From the NCBI GenBank assembly GCA_030065055.1, contig JASJDS010000015.1:1-53919 (forward strand): a stretch of 53,919 bases of DNA, read 5' to 3'. The stretch is from Calothrix sp. MO_192.B10. Lineage in GTDB: Bacteria > Cyanobacteriota > Cyanobacteriia > Cyanobacteriales > Nostocaceae. A model generated the notes under the pieces. It was given only the letters and a program-made list of their open reading frames with translations, made no database searches and was not told the DNA's origin. This document shows, piece by piece, positions 33,820 through 43,025 of the stretch (position 1 is its first letter; each line of letters opens with the position of its first letter). The translations under genes were made by a program, and so were the position numbers.

Positions 33820-34809
33820 ATGACACCATTTAGCCTGATATCATCTTCCACTGCTACCAATCATCAACTGATTGAAGTTTATCAAAGCGATCGCGGAATT
33901 CTCTACCAGGGAGATTGTCTGAATTTTTTAAATGCTCTTCCTGATGGATGTATAGATATGGTGTTTGCCGATCCACCTTTCAATCTTGGTAAAAACTATG
34001 GCAAAGGTGTTAATGACCAAATGAAAGCCCAAGAGTATATTACATGGTCAAAACACTGGTTGAGTGAGAGTATTCGTGTGTTGAAGCCAGGGGGCAGTTT
34101 ATTTGTTTTTAATTTGCCAAAATGGTGTATTGAATATGGTGCATATCTCAATCAACAAGGTATGCTTTTTCGTCACTGGATAGCTTGTAGAATGCCTAAA
34201 GCATTCCCTCGCGGTAAAAAAATGTCTCCTGCTCATTATGGATTGTTGTACTATACAAAAGGAGAACCGGCAGTTTTCAATAAAGTTTATACACCAATTC
34301 AAGTTTGTCGTCATTGTGGTGGAGAAATCCGAGATTATGGTGGACACCGCAAAAAGTTAAATCCCAAAGGAATCAATTTAATGGATATTTGGGACTCTCC
34401 TGATGAAGTCTGGGAAGATGTAATCTCTAGCGATCGCACAGAGGAAACATTATGGACTGAAATTGAGGAAATTTGGAGTGATATCCCTCCAGTGCGACAT
34501 CGCCAGCATAAGACAAGGGGAGCTAATGAATTGGCTCCTATTATGCTCGAACGTATTATTGCTATGGCATCCAATCCAGAGCAAATTGTGATAGATCCAT
34601 TTGGAGGTTCTGGTACTACCTTCTATGCAGCAGAAAAATTGCACCGATATTGGCTAGGTACAGAAATTGGCGATATTGAGCCAGCAGTGAAACGATTAAC
34701 CGATTTGAAAAATGGGAAAATAGAAGAATGGGAATCAGCTAGGGGAAAGAAAAAAGTAAAAATTCAGCAAGATAACCCCAAACAACTAGATTTATTTTCT
34801 TATCAGTAG
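33820..34809 (+). CDS. Beta-class DNA methyltransferase (N4-cytosine or N6-adenine)
   Basis: With ATG 33820 the product has 329 residues. Motif IV DPPF (51-54, VFADPPFNLGKNYG) comes before motif I (IDPFGGSGTTFYAAEKL, near 262-278). This is the beta-class order, used by amino-methyltransferases that modify the exocyclic amine of adenine or cytosine. A Cys/His pair in CRHCGGEIRDYGGHRKK lies in the central target-recognition region. The convergent BamHI/BglII-like endonuclease suggests N4-cytosine methylation, as in those systems, but this is inference. An earlier start at 33760 would run into the MITE and is rejected. Confidence 0.9.
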   Translation: MTPFSLISSSTATNHQLIEVYQSDRGILYQGDCLNFLNALPDGCIDMVFADPPFNLGKNYGKGVNDQMKAQEYITWSKHWLSESIRVLKPGGSLFVFNLPKWCIEYGAYLNQQGMLFRHWIACRMPKAFPRGKKMSPAHYGLLYYTKGEPAVFNKVYTPIQVCRHCGGEIRDYGGHRKKLNPKGINLMDIWDSPDEVWEDVISSDRTEETLWTEIEEIWSDIPPVRHRQHKTRGANELAPIMLERIIAMASNPEQIVIDPFGGSGTTFYAAEKLHRYWLGTEIGDIEPAVKRLTDLKNGKIEEWESARGKKKVKIQQDNPKQLDLFSYQ

Positions 34810-34818
34810 AAACTATAA

Positions 34819-34953
34819 TGTATACTCTAAACGGATTAATTATTGTAGGTTGGGTTGAGGTACGAAACCCAACAAAAACCTACTTGCTGTTGGGTTTCAC
34901 TTCGTTCAACCCAACCTACGAAAAGTTAAGTTTTTAGCCGTTGGGAGTATACA
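34819..34953. repeat. 135-bp palindromic element between methyltransferase and endonuclease genes
   Basis: Outer arms TGTATACTCTAAACGG / CCGTTGGGAGTATACA and inner arms GTAGGTTGGGTTGA / TCAACCCAACCTAC make a long imperfect hairpin. Lying between two convergent genes, it could terminate both. The TAGGTTGGGT core also occurs in the elements near 41940 and 49760. Confidence 0.8.
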
Positions 34954-34963
34954 ATTAAATGCT

Positions 34964-35557
34964 CTAGATCAGAGCACGACCATCTGTGCTTTTGGTTATG
35001 GTTGACACGCTACTATCTACTGCATCATGTTCGACTACGAAAATTGCTAAAAACCCTTCATTTATCCTAACTGCTCGCCATACATCAAAATAAGGCTCTA
35101 ATTCTTCATAGTTGCCAATTCTATCAGTCAGATATGTGTATAACCTTCTACTAGGGAGTACTAAAGCCGCTCCTAAAAATACACCTCGTAACAAACCAAG
35201 AACTAACTTGTTAACTGCACGGTGACTAGATGAAATATTGCCAGTCTCCCATTCTAAAGCAAACAGATGCCCATTTAACCTTTTAGTTGCATCTACTCTT
35301 CCTGGGGATTTAGTTGCATATTGTATCTTGGTTTCAAGTTGCCACCCCAACCGATCTTTCAAAGCAGCCATACAAGCATTTTTGATTGGTTTAACACCAT
35401 TACCGTGGCGTATTGGATTAATGTTAAATTCTGATGCACCGGGAGGCCAAACAATTAACTTGATCGCTGTACGGATTTCATGTTGAATAGTAGCCCACTC
35501 TTGGGACTCTTCAAAATTTCCATAACTAATTAGGGATAACTCTTGCACTATTTTCAA
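34964..35557 (-). CDS. Type II restriction endonuclease, BamHI/BglII-like
   Basis: A 197-residue protein that resembles the BglII/BamHI group in size and motifs. A conserved WPPGASEFNINPIRHGNGVK (37-56) comes first. Asp89 (GRVDATK) and then Glu102-x-Glu104 in FALEWETGNISSSHRAVNKL give the D...ExE metal site of BamHI-type enzymes. The N-terminal half is helical. No ATG fits; TTG 35557 or GTG 35548 are the candidates. It is convergent with the beta-class methyltransferase, completing a restriction-modification pair. The target is not predictable here; a palindromic site is expected for the family. Confidence 0.78.
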   Translation of the reverse strand: MKIVQELSLISYGNFEESQEWATIQHEIRTAIKLIVWPPGASEFNINPIRHGNGVKPIKNACMAALKDRLGWQLETKIQYATKSPGRVDATKRLNGHLFALEWETGNISSSHRAVNKLVLGLLRGVFLGAALVLPSRRLYTYLTDRIGNYEELEPYFDVWRAVRINEGFLAIFVVEHDAVDSSVSTITKSTDGRALI

Positions 35558-35660
35558 GATACATTTATTACCAATAATTTTTTCTCACCAACGGGCAAAT
35601 ATACCACAAGACGATCGCCCCTTTCCATCCCTTCACAAAATGCGATCGCGTTAGCGGCTC

Positions 35661-35810
35661 CTATGGAGCATCGCCCTTATCTTTAGGTACTAGTGCCATC
35701 CGATACCCCAATACATCCAATAACTCAATCAAAGTATAAATTTCAGCACCTCCAGTTTCCGCAAGCATCTTGTCAAGCTTTTCATAGTGCTGTTTAGCTG
35801 TTGACGAACT
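35661..35810 (-). pseudogene. C-terminal remnant of a small regulator-like protein
   Basis: A minus-strand frame of about 48 codons without upstream start reads HYEKLDKMLAETGGAEIYTL, then IELLDVLGYRMALVPKDK, and ends at TAG 35661-35663. The closing strand resembles the ends of some XRE-type antitoxins, but the helix-turn-helix part is absent. An AAGTATTA-type inverted repeat (about 35811-35853) borders it. Probably the tail of a deleted gene. Confidence 0.35.
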
Positions 35811-36154
35811 TAAGTATTATTACTATGGCAAATTAAGTATCACATAATACTTAATATAAATATAAAATATAAATTACTTCTGGGGATAGATGAAAAAATA
35901 ACTAAATATGGGAAATAGTCCTCTTGTTTGTCAACATTAGTTCGTGAATTACGTAAAGACAAGTAAAATAAATTGTTTTATATAACTTCACTACTTATGC
36001 AAGAATAAATAGGTAGTCAAAGTAGGGAAAAAGTGACTTGCTTTCCCAGCGATCGCCTGAAACTCCCTATGCTACCTGTCATCTACCCTCTATTTTGTTC
36101 CAGCTCATGCGATCTTGCTAAGAATACTTACCATCTCGAAACATTATTATCAAA
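35811..36154. other. AT-rich spacer with AAGTATTA inverted repeat
   Basis: About 340 bases. It begins with the inverted repeat AAGTATTATTACTAT / ATAATACTT and is otherwise AT-rich without a gene. It likely includes the promoter of the phosphodiesterase gene. Confidence 0.5.
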
Positions 36155-36955
36155 ATGAGTGACATCTCTCCTGTATCAATTGCACAGGTAACAGACATAC
36201 ATTTATTCGCCAAAGAAAACCAAGAATTGCTGGGAATGCCCACCCAAGATTCTTTTTGTGCAGTTATAGAGCAGTTAAAAAAATTAGGTTCTCAACTCGA
36301 TCTACTATTGCTGACAGGAGACATATCTGGAGATGGTAGCCCTGAATCCTATGAAAACTTGCAAAATTTATTACATCCTTTACAAATACCTACTTACAGC
36401 GTACCGGGAAATCATGATTGCGCGATCGCTATGGAGGAGGCATTAAACTTAAGGTTGTTTTCTCGGCGCAAGTCTTTCGAGCGTGGTGGCTGGAACTTTA
36501 TATTACTCAACTCCTCCGTACCGGAACAGGTACATGGTTATTTATCAGCAGAAGCCTTAAATTGGCTGGATGATCAATTAACAATAGTAGATGAGAAGCC
36601 AACACTCATAGCCATACATCATCCACCTTTCTTAGTAAATTCTCAATGGTTAGATGGTAGTCGTCTGCAAAATCCAGATGATTTTTTTGCCATTGTCGAT
36701 CGCTATCCCCAGGTAAAGTTAGTTATATGTGGTCATATCCATCAAGAGTTTCAATATCAACGCCATCATGTTCGCTGCTTGGGTACACCTTCGACTTGTA
36801 TTCAATTCCAGCCAAACAGCCCAGATTTTGCATTGGACGATAGACAGCCAGGATTTCGCCACCTCAAACTTTATCCTAATGGGAATTGGGAAAGCTGGGT
36901 AGAAAGAGTTCCCTATTTTTATCAATTGGAGTTGTTAGCCACAACGGGATATTAA
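36155..36955 (+). CDS. Calcineurin-like phosphodiesterase, CpdA/Icc type (3',5'-cyclic-AMP phosphodiesterase)
   Basis: A 266-residue metallophosphoesterase with the class III cyclic nucleotide phosphodiesterase motifs in order: QVTDIHLF (DxH), LLLTGDISGDGSPESY (GD), VPGNHDC (GNHD), IAIHHPP and ICGHIHQE (GHxH). These bind two metal ions. It would hydrolyse cAMP to AMP, lowering this second messenger, which in cyanobacteria responds to light and motility cues. The substrate is inferred from the family. Length matches CpdA. It is a single gene followed by a long repeat-rich spacer. Confidence 0.88.
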   Translation: MSDISPVSIAQVTDIHLFAKENQELLGMPTQDSFCAVIEQLKKLGSQLDLLLLTGDISGDGSPESYENLQNLLHPLQIPTYSVPGNHDCAIAMEEALNLRLFSRRKSFERGGWNFILLNSSVPEQVHGYLSAEALNWLDDQLTIVDEKPTLIAIHHPPFLVNSQWLDGSRLQNPDDFFAIVDRYPQVKLVICGHIHQEFQYQRHHVRCLGTPSTCIQFQPNSPDFALDDRQPGFRHLKLYPNGNWESWVERVPYFYQLELLATTGY

Positions 36956-37062
36956 CACCACTGTGCAGAATTCAAATCAGAAGTCGGAGTTCGGAGTAGG
37001 GGCGGGGTTTCCCCGCCCAGAGTGAGAAGTCGGAGTTCGGAGTTCGGAGTTCGGAGTTCGGA

Positions 37063-37189
37063 GTAGGGGCGGGGTTTCCCCGCCCAGAGTGAGGGAATTA
37101 TTTTCATCTGCAGGTTATGGACAAAATATATTGTCCATGTAGACGCGCGAAGCGCGGCTTGGAGCAGAGTGGGGCTAGCTTGAAAATGG
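37063..37189. repeat. 127-bp repeat block, orientation 1
   Basis: From GTAGGGGCGGGGTTTCCCCG through a GACAAAATATATTGTC palindrome and a GACGCGCGAAGCGCG palindrome to GGGGCTAGCTTGAAAATGG. The inverted copy is at 53556-53680. In both places it lies next to the 85-bp family repeat, in the same relative order. Confidence 0.8.
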
Positions 37190-37257
37190 TTGTTAGTTGT
37201 TAGTTGTTAGTTGTTAGTTGTTAGTTAATGGTTGACAGCTTAGGTGTAGGAGCCGCA

Positions 37258-37341
37258 GTAGGGGCGCATTGCGTGCTAACTTGAGGAGTTAGTCACCCCC
37301 GCATTTTCATTCTTGGTTATGGGATTTTCCCGTGGGGGACT
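37258..37341. repeat. 85-bp family repeat, inverted copy
   Basis: From GTAGGGGCGCATTGCGTGCT to ATTTTCCCGTGGGGGACT. Variant of the elements at 11824, 17095 and 53455. Confidence 0.75.
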
Positions 37342-37732
37342 GACTTGAAGGTCGAAGACCTTCGGTCAAAATTAATGCAACCCCCCCAGTATTTACAGTT
37401 GATGAGATGAAATTGGAGAATTTATTTTTTTGTGTTCCCTGAAACAATCAACCCTCAACTTGTCGATGGGTGCGTGACCAAAAAATAAACTAGATACAAG
37501 CCCCGGATTGATCCGTGGAGAGGAAAAATGTTTGCTGAGTTTCATTAGCCCTTCGATTCATCAATGAGGTAGTAATTTTGACTTTGAACTTTTGATTTTT
37601 GACTTCTGATCTATACAAAATATACCTGGAGATAGAAATAAAACGTAACATTGTAACATTTCTGATACTCTGAAATAATCATAAAGAAGAAGTGCCATAA
37701 GTAAAAAAAATGGTACTAGGGGTATTTAGAAG

Positions 37733-39424
37733 ATGGCGGAAAATTTGAGAAGTCAAGTAGTTACCCAAGGGGTGCAGCGATCGCCAAATCGCGCAATGCT
37801 GCGTGCTGTTGGTTTTCAAGATGAAGATTTCACCAAACCAATAGTCGGGATTGCCAATGGTTACAGCACCATCACCCCCTGCAATATGGGTATTAATGAA
37901 CTAGCCCAGAGAGCAGAGGTTGGTATTAAACAGGCTGGAGCAATGCCCCAGATGTTTGGTACCATTACCATCAGTGATGGCATTTCTATGGGCACTGAGG
38001 GGATGAAATATTCCCTGGTGTCGCGGGAAGTCATTGCTGACTCCATTGAAACTGCTTGTAATGGGCAAAGTATGGATGGAGTGTTGGCAATTGGTGGTTG
38101 CGATAAAAATATGCCTGGAGCTATGATTGCGATCGCTCGCATGAATGTACCGGCTATTTTTGTTTATGGTGGTACGATTAAACCGGGTAACTACGGCGGC
38201 TGCGATCTCACCGTGGTCAGTGCCTTTGAAGCGGTAGGGGAATACAGTGCTGGGAAAATAGATGAGGAGAAGTTGCTTGGTGTCGAGCGCAACGCTTGTC
38301 CTGGTCCTGGTTCCTGTGGAGGTATGTTTACCGCAAACACCATGTCTTCCGCCTTTGAAGCTATGGGCATGAGTTTACCCTATTCTTCTACTATGGCCGC
38401 AGAAGATGCAGAAAAAGCCGACAGTGCAGAAAAATCGGCTTTTGTGTTAGTAGAAGCAATTCGGAAACAAATTCTACCCCGGCAGATTATTACCCGTAAG
38501 TCCATTGAAAACGCCATCTCTGTGATTATGGCGGTGGGTGGTTCTACTAACGCCGTATTACATTTTCTAGCGATCGCCCGTGCTGCTGGGGTAGAGTTAT
38601 GTCTAGATGACTTTGAAACCATCCGTGCCCGCGTACCAGTATTGTGTGATTTAAAACCCAGTGGTAGATATGTAGCTACGGATTTACACAGAGCTGGTGG
38701 CATTCCCCAAGTCATGAAAATGCTGTTGGCACATGACCTGTTATATGGTGATTGCATTACTATTAGCGGACAAACCATTGCCGAAGTCTTGGCAGATATA
38801 CCCGTAGAGCCGCCAGCAGACCAAGATGTGATTCGCCCCTGGGATAATCCCATGTACGCCCAAGGACACTTGGCAATTCTCAAAGGAAACCTAGCTTCAG
38901 AAGGGGCTGTAGCTAAAATTACAGGAGTTAAACAACCCAAAATTACTGGACCAGCCAGAGTATTTGAATCCGAGGAAGAATGTTTGCAAGCAATTCTGGA
39001 TGGTAAAATTCAACCAGGTGACGTGATTATTGTCCGTTACGAAGGGCCTAAAGGAGGTCCAGGAATGCGGGAAATGCTAGCTCCCACCTCAGCCATCATT
39101 GGTGCTGGTTTAGGGGATTCCGTGGGATTAATTACCGACGGCAGATTTTCCGGTGGAACCTACGGCATGGTAGTCGGTCATGTTGCCCCAGAAGCCGCCG
39201 TTGGAGGTGCGATCGCCCTGGTAGAAGAAGGTGATACCATTACCATTGATGCCCATGCCAGGTTATTGCAATTACACGTCTCCGACGCAGAGTTAGCTCA
39301 AAGACGTGCTAACTGGAAACCCCATAAACCCCGTTACATCAACGGCGTACTTGCAAAATATGCCAAATTAGTCTCCTCCAGCAGTCTGGGTGCAGTCACA
39401 GATTTGGATTTGTTTGATAACTAG
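37733..39424 (+). CDS. ilvD: Dihydroxy-acid dehydratase
   Basis: This enzyme converts dihydroxy acids to 2-keto acids in the isoleucine, valine, leucine and pantothenate pathways. The 563-residue product has the Fe-S ligand and signature segments [20 protein letters not shown] and [19 protein letters not shown]. The C-terminal [20 protein letters not shown] carries the second family signature. Length is as usual. ATG 37733 ([10 protein letters not shown]) is used. It is a single gene; a large two-level hairpin follows. Confidence 0.96.
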   Translation: MAENLRSQVVTQGVQRSPNRAMLRAVGFQDEDFTKPIVGIANGYSTITPCNMGINELAQRAEVGIKQAGAMPQMFGTITISDGISMGTEGMKYSLVSREVIADSIETACNGQSMDGVLAIGGCDKNMPGAMIAIARMNVPAIFVYGGTIKPGNYGGCDLTVVSAFEAVGEYSAGKIDEEKLLGVERNACPGPGSCGGMFTANTMSSAFEAMGMSLPYSSTMAAEDAEKADSAEKSAFVLVEAIRKQILPRQIITRKSIENAISVIMAVGGSTNAVLHFLAIARAAGVELCLDDFETIRARVPVLCDLKPSGRYVATDLHRAGGIPQVMKMLLAHDLLYGDCITISGQTIAEVLADIPVEPPADQDVIRPWDNPMYAQGHLAILKGNLASEGAVAKITGVKQPKITGPARVFESEEECLQAILDGKIQPGDVIIVRYEGPKGGPGMREMLAPTSAIIGAGLGDSVGLITDGRFSGGTYGMVVGHVAPEAAVGGAIALVEEGDTITIDAHARLLQLHVSDAELAQRRANWKPHKPRYINGVLAKYAKLVSSSSLGAVTDLDLFDN

Positions 39425-39461
39425 TCGATTTAGACAGTTGATATTTTGCAGTCTTTAACCA

Positions 39462-39520
39462 TTAGACACAAAACTAGCCGTGGAAGATATACTTCCACGG
39501 CTATAGTCTCTTGTGTCTAA
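39462..39520 (+). terminator. Two-level hairpin after ilvD
   Basis: A perfect inner stem TAGCCGTGGAAG / CTTCCACGGCTA with a 5-base loop lies inside outer arms TTAGACACAA / TTGTGTCTAA. Located 38 bases after the ilvD stop. There is no T-run, but the structure is strong; it could terminate or protect the 3' end. Confidence 0.7.
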
Positions 39521-39612
39521 ATGCAACGGGGATAAGGTGTAAAAAGTAAACCTCTTAACCTTTCCCATACTTGTAAATTTCCTATTTCTACGCCAGTCGT
39601 AATCTTTAGAAT

Positions 39613-41118
39613 ATGCATATTGGATTTCTCAACCCCCAAGGAAACTTCGATTCCAGTGACAGTCATTGGACAGAACATCCTGATTTTGGAGGACAGCTAG
39701 TATATGTCAAGCAGCTTGCCCTAGCAATGGCAGCACAAGGGCATAAAGTAGATATTCTTACCCGCCAGATTATCGATCCCGAATGGCCAATATTTGCCGA
39801 TAAATTCGATGCCTACCCCCATCAGCCCAATGTTCGTATTATCCGCTTACCTGCTGGTCCGGAACAGTTTCTCCGCAAAGAATTACTCTGGCCCCATCTA
39901 ATTAAAGATTGGGTTCCCAACATCCTGGAATTTTACCGGGAAGAAGGACAGTTTCCAGATGCCATGACGGCTCATTTTGGCGATGGTGGTTTGAGTGCAG
40001 TCTTAATTCGAGATCAAAAAGGTATTCCTTTTACCTTTACAGCCCATTCCCTAGGGGCGTTAAAAATGGATCGGTTTGATGTTACTCCTGAAAATATAGC
40101 CGATATGAATAGCTATTTCTCTTTTGGGTGTCGCCTATTTGCCGAACGCTTGAGTATGAATCACTCAGGGGTAAATATCACTAGCACCAAGGAACAGGAA
40201 CGTTTTCACCAATATGCCCATCCTGCTTACCAAGGATCTGTGGATGTTAATGATGATAATCGCTTTGCCACCATTCCTCCAGGGGTAAATCCTGATGTTT
40301 TTGGGGCTGAAGTACGTTCAGCAAACGAAGAGGCAATTTACCAAAAAATTCAAGACAGATTAGTACGGGATATTTATAAAAATAGACAAACTTTGCCTGC
40401 GATTATTGCCTCTAGTCGCTTGGAACCGAAAAAGAATCACCTTGGTTTAGTAGAAGCATTTGCCTCTAGTCCAACTCTCCAAGAGCAAGCCAATCTGGTG
40501 ATTTTTACCAAGGGAGAAGACGATCCCCTACGAAACACCGTTAGCGATGAAATCAGCGAACAAGAAGTCCTAGCACCCATTAGAAAAATTATCGACGATC
40601 AAAATTTATGGGGCAAGGTTAGTGCCTTCTCTATCCCCAGTCAATCAGCTTTAGCTGCGGCTTATCGCTTCTTTGTCCAATACCGCTCTGTATTTAGCTT
40701 AGTTTCCCTCCATGAACCTTTTGGATTGGCTCCTTTAGAAGCTGCTGTGGCTGGTTTACCAGTGGTTGCTACCCAAGATGGAGGTCCTAAAGAAAGTTTA
40801 CAAAAGGGAGACGAAAAGTTTTGTATCCTAGTTGATCCAACCTCTACCACAGAAATTGCCCGAGGTTTAGAAACAGTCATCTCCCAACCTGAAGTTTGGG
40901 ATGATTTACAAAAACGAGGGTGCGATCACGTTTTGCGATGTTATACCTGGAACCGGACAGCCCAAGAGTACCTGAAAATGTTAGAAAAAATTGTGGCGGC
41001 TCCCAAACCTAGTCCTGATGAATTATTACCGATTCATCCCTATTTTCTCGATCCCACACCAGATAATGATATTTCATTGTCTGAGTTAAACCAACTTTAT
41101 TTTGGCTCCCAGTCCTGA
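39613..41118 (+). CDS. GT4 glycosyltransferase, sucrose-phosphate-synthase-like
   Basis: A 501-residue GT-B fold glycosyltransferase. The opening HIGFLNPQGNFDSSDSHWTE, followed by HPDFGGQLVYVKQLALAMAA and then FTFTAHSLGALKMDRF, matches what I recall of the stand-alone sucrose-phosphate synthase of Halothermothrix orenii. The nucleotide-sugar end reads IIASSRLEPKKNHLGLVEAF and LHEPFGLAPLEAAVAGLPVV with the E-x7-E type motif. It would join a nucleotide glucose to fructose 6-phosphate to give sucrose 6-phosphate. No sucrose-phosphatase domain is attached. Substrate choice is inferred; another alpha-retaining sugar transfer is possible. Confidence 0.78.
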   Translation: MHIGFLNPQGNFDSSDSHWTEHPDFGGQLVYVKQLALAMAAQGHKVDILTRQIIDPEWPIFADKFDAYPHQPNVRIIRLPAGPEQFLRKELLWPHLIKDWVPNILEFYREEGQFPDAMTAHFGDGGLSAVLIRDQKGIPFTFTAHSLGALKMDRFDVTPENIADMNSYFSFGCRLFAERLSMNHSGVNITSTKEQERFHQYAHPAYQGSVDVNDDNRFATIPPGVNPDVFGAEVRSANEEAIYQKIQDRLVRDIYKNRQTLPAIIASSRLEPKKNHLGLVEAFASSPTLQEQANLVIFTKGEDDPLRNTVSDEISEQEVLAPIRKIIDDQNLWGKVSAFSIPSQSALAAAYRFFVQYRSVFSLVSLHEPFGLAPLEAAVAGLPVVATQDGGPKESLQKGDEKFCILVDPTSTTEIARGLETVISQPEVWDDLQKRGCDHVLRCYTWNRTAQEYLKMLEKIVAAPKPSPDELLPIHPYFLDPTPDNDISLSELNQLYFGSQS

Positions 41119-41136
41119 TATCTCTTGAGTGACTTG

Positions 41137-41235
41137 TAATACTAAGTTGCATTCAAAGATAGTACCCAGTCATTGCGACGTAAGGCAGCAATCTCATTGA
41201 CTCGAACTACTATGATAGAACGCAACTTGGTATAA
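41137..41235. mobile_element. 99-bp MITE-like element
   Basis: Imperfect terminal inverted repeats: AATACTAAGTTGCATTCAAA at the left, and GAACGCAACTTGGTATAAG at the right, with inner TAGTA / TACTA. A half end of the same type (ACTTATACCAAG) lies near 17984. Confidence 0.65.
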
Positions 41236-41298
41236 GCTCCTAATCAGGTATGTTGCGGCAAATAGACATTTCACAAAAAAAATCTATCAAAACAATAC

Positions 41299-41690
41299 GG
41301 GAGCGTGAGAACCCCTGCTTTTTAGAAAGGGGATGAAACGCGACGGAAGCGGGTTTTAACCCGTCGTTTTCAGTGGTATCCTAGAACTAATTGCTGGCAC
41401 AGGATGAGAAACTCCTTTAACAAAACCTGTTAGCGTTATGAACCATGACAACTGAAGGTATGGGGTTGTGCCCAGAAGTCTTTTTGAACCTTCAGCACGT
41501 AAAATCTTCAAGGTTGGAAGACCCAAAGTAGCCGCACAGCCCTTTGGGGTCGAGGCGGGTAGGACTGTTTGAGCCAGTCAAAAGCCCCTTTCTTTGGGGC
41601 AGGACAGCGTTACGGAGTGGGGCTTTAGCCCACGTAGTAACAACAGTTCAGAATCCTGGTTTTTCCAAAGCCAGGAGAGTTCAATTTTAG
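41299..41690 (+). mobile_element. IS200/IS605-like (TnpB) relic with right-end hairpins
   Basis: Begins with the hairpin GAGAACCCCT / AGGGGATGAAACG and GGGTTTTAACCC, as at 1-120. Several stems follow (GCCCCTTT / TTGGGGC near 41585). It closes with GAATCCTGG-TTTTTCCAAAG-CCAGGAGAGTTCAA, a shape I associate with right ends of cyanobacterial TnpB transposons. A frame at 41594 reads through part of it (MGQDSVTEWGFSP) and may be the last bit of a tnpB. No intact transposase. Confidence 0.5.
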
Positions 41691-41741
41691 CCGTAACAAC
41701 CGATTATCTCGTGGTGCGTTATCCTCCAATCAAATTACATA

Positions 41742-41895
41742 GGGCTTGCTGTTCGCGCAGCGCGGCGTTAGCTGTAAAAGTCATGATTGCGATGGTAGGG
41801 AACAGGCAACAGGGAACAGGCAACAGGGAACAGGCAACAGGGAACAGGCAACAGTTTTAGCCCTATTGTTTCCATTTTTTTGGACTCTAAAAAAT
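41742..41895. repeat. Repeat family R2, copy 1, with 14-bp tandem amplification
   Basis: Starts TAGGGCTTGCTGTTCGCGCA and ends GGACTCTAAAAAATTG. The centre has four exact 14-bp units AGGGAACAGGCAAC (41797-41852), where copy 2 (49941-50056) has only one related unit (AGGGAACTCTTAAC). Confidence 0.8.
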
Positions 41896-41920
41896 TGTCA
41901 CGACTCGCGCTACCCAGAGC

Positions 41921-42062
41921 GACTGTTTTCAAACTATCGTGTAGGTTGGGTAGAACGAAGTGTAGACGCGACAGCGGTAAGCCACTGCAAGTGTTTCACC
42001 GCAACGGAGTGGCTCCCCAACCTACAATTTATGCCAATTTTGGGTTTGAAAACACGCCCTAG
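41921..42062. mobile_element. GTTTTCAAAC-ended MITE, copy 1 (left end degraded)
   Basis: Left end GACTGTTTTCAAACTATCGT, right end GTTTGAAAACACGCCCTA. The inner arms GTAGGTTGGG / CCCAACCTAC are those of the intact copy at 49711-49945. It lies downstream of R2 copy 1, whereas at 49.7 kb the MITE lies before R2. Confidence 0.75.
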
Positions 42063-43025
42063 GGGTTCGCTCGTCAATGCAAGGTTTTTAAACCTCAAAC
42101 CCCTATTTCCCTGTACTTTCTCTGAATCAAACAGCCCTTATGCATTGATAAATCAATGTTGTATAGTTATTCAGCAGACCCTACATATTCTCAATTGTTG
42201 AAAACTTTACTCCAGCTTTACCAGACTCTTGATTATATTATTTGCTTGATATTTGCTTTCATCAAAAATTAAAACTAACATCATACATTCTTTGAATAAA
42301 TGCATTCTAAAAGGTTAATAAAAAAGCTATACTCAAAAAAAATGAAAAATGTTTTTATTTCATACTTTCATTTGTTGTATAAATTACATCCATGATAAAT
42401 ATGCAATCATATATGCCTGATTTTCAATTAAATAATATTCTGTTGAATAAGTGGAAACCAAAAAAATAATATCAATTAGAAAAAAGAATGCAACATATAG
42501 ATTTGTAGAACACAAACACAGAAGGTGATTCTCAACCCAAAATCCAAAATCTAAAAATGCCTATATAAATTATTCGCATTTATGATGAATATATAAAATT
42601 TAGTTTTAGTTGATAAATTACAAACTAAAATGTTGATTTTCCTCATAATATCCAGAATCAGGAACATTTTTAGTCACCAATCAATATCTAATACATATAT
42701 CAGAAAAACGACCATTTATAGCTAATAAATTCGCAATCCAGTTATTTTAGCTTTCGTTCTCTGATTTAATTGACAACAATAAAAATACCTTTTCAACAGG
42801 CAGGCATCGACAGCCTCAAACCTAATCCAGAATAATATGTTGAGATTTATTTGGTCATAAATCAGGTATTTTAGGTATTTTAGATATAAAATTTTTAATT
42901 ACCAGGAGTTGATGAAATTGAAATATCAAAATAACAAGATTTGATGAAAAATATGCAATATGGATCTTAATTCCTTCGTTAGCAAACTTGTATAGTTCCT
43001 TTGAAATATCTAAACCGAGAGATTT

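Larger units (their letters stand above)
36956..37732. other. Repeat-rich spacer before ilvD
   Basis: About 780 bases without a gene. Contents in order: GGAGTTC heptamers (36978-37063), the 127-bp repeat block at 37063-37189, TTAGTTG heptamers, the inverted 85-bp family copy at 37258-37341, a GAAGGTC / GACCTTC hairpin near 37348, and a copy of the CCAAAAAATAAACTAGATAC motif near 37470. The last ~120 bases are AT-rich and probably hold the ilvD promoter. Confidence 0.7.
41119..43025. other. 1.9-kb non-coding region of nested relics and AT-rich DNA
   Basis: No credible gene. Left part: a small MITE (41137-41235), a TnpB-type relic (41299-41690), then two repeat-family elements (41742-41895 and 41921-42062). 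From about 42180 to 43020 the sequence is very AT-rich with no recognisable feature; the last part should hold the promoter of the RHH gene. Short frames at 41594-42201 run across the repeats and are not genes. Confidence 0.7.

Noticed and set aside
41594-42201. Overlapping frames of 60-151 codons
   Set aside because: They run through a transposon relic, a 14-bp tandem array and a MITE; no continuous protein-like text.
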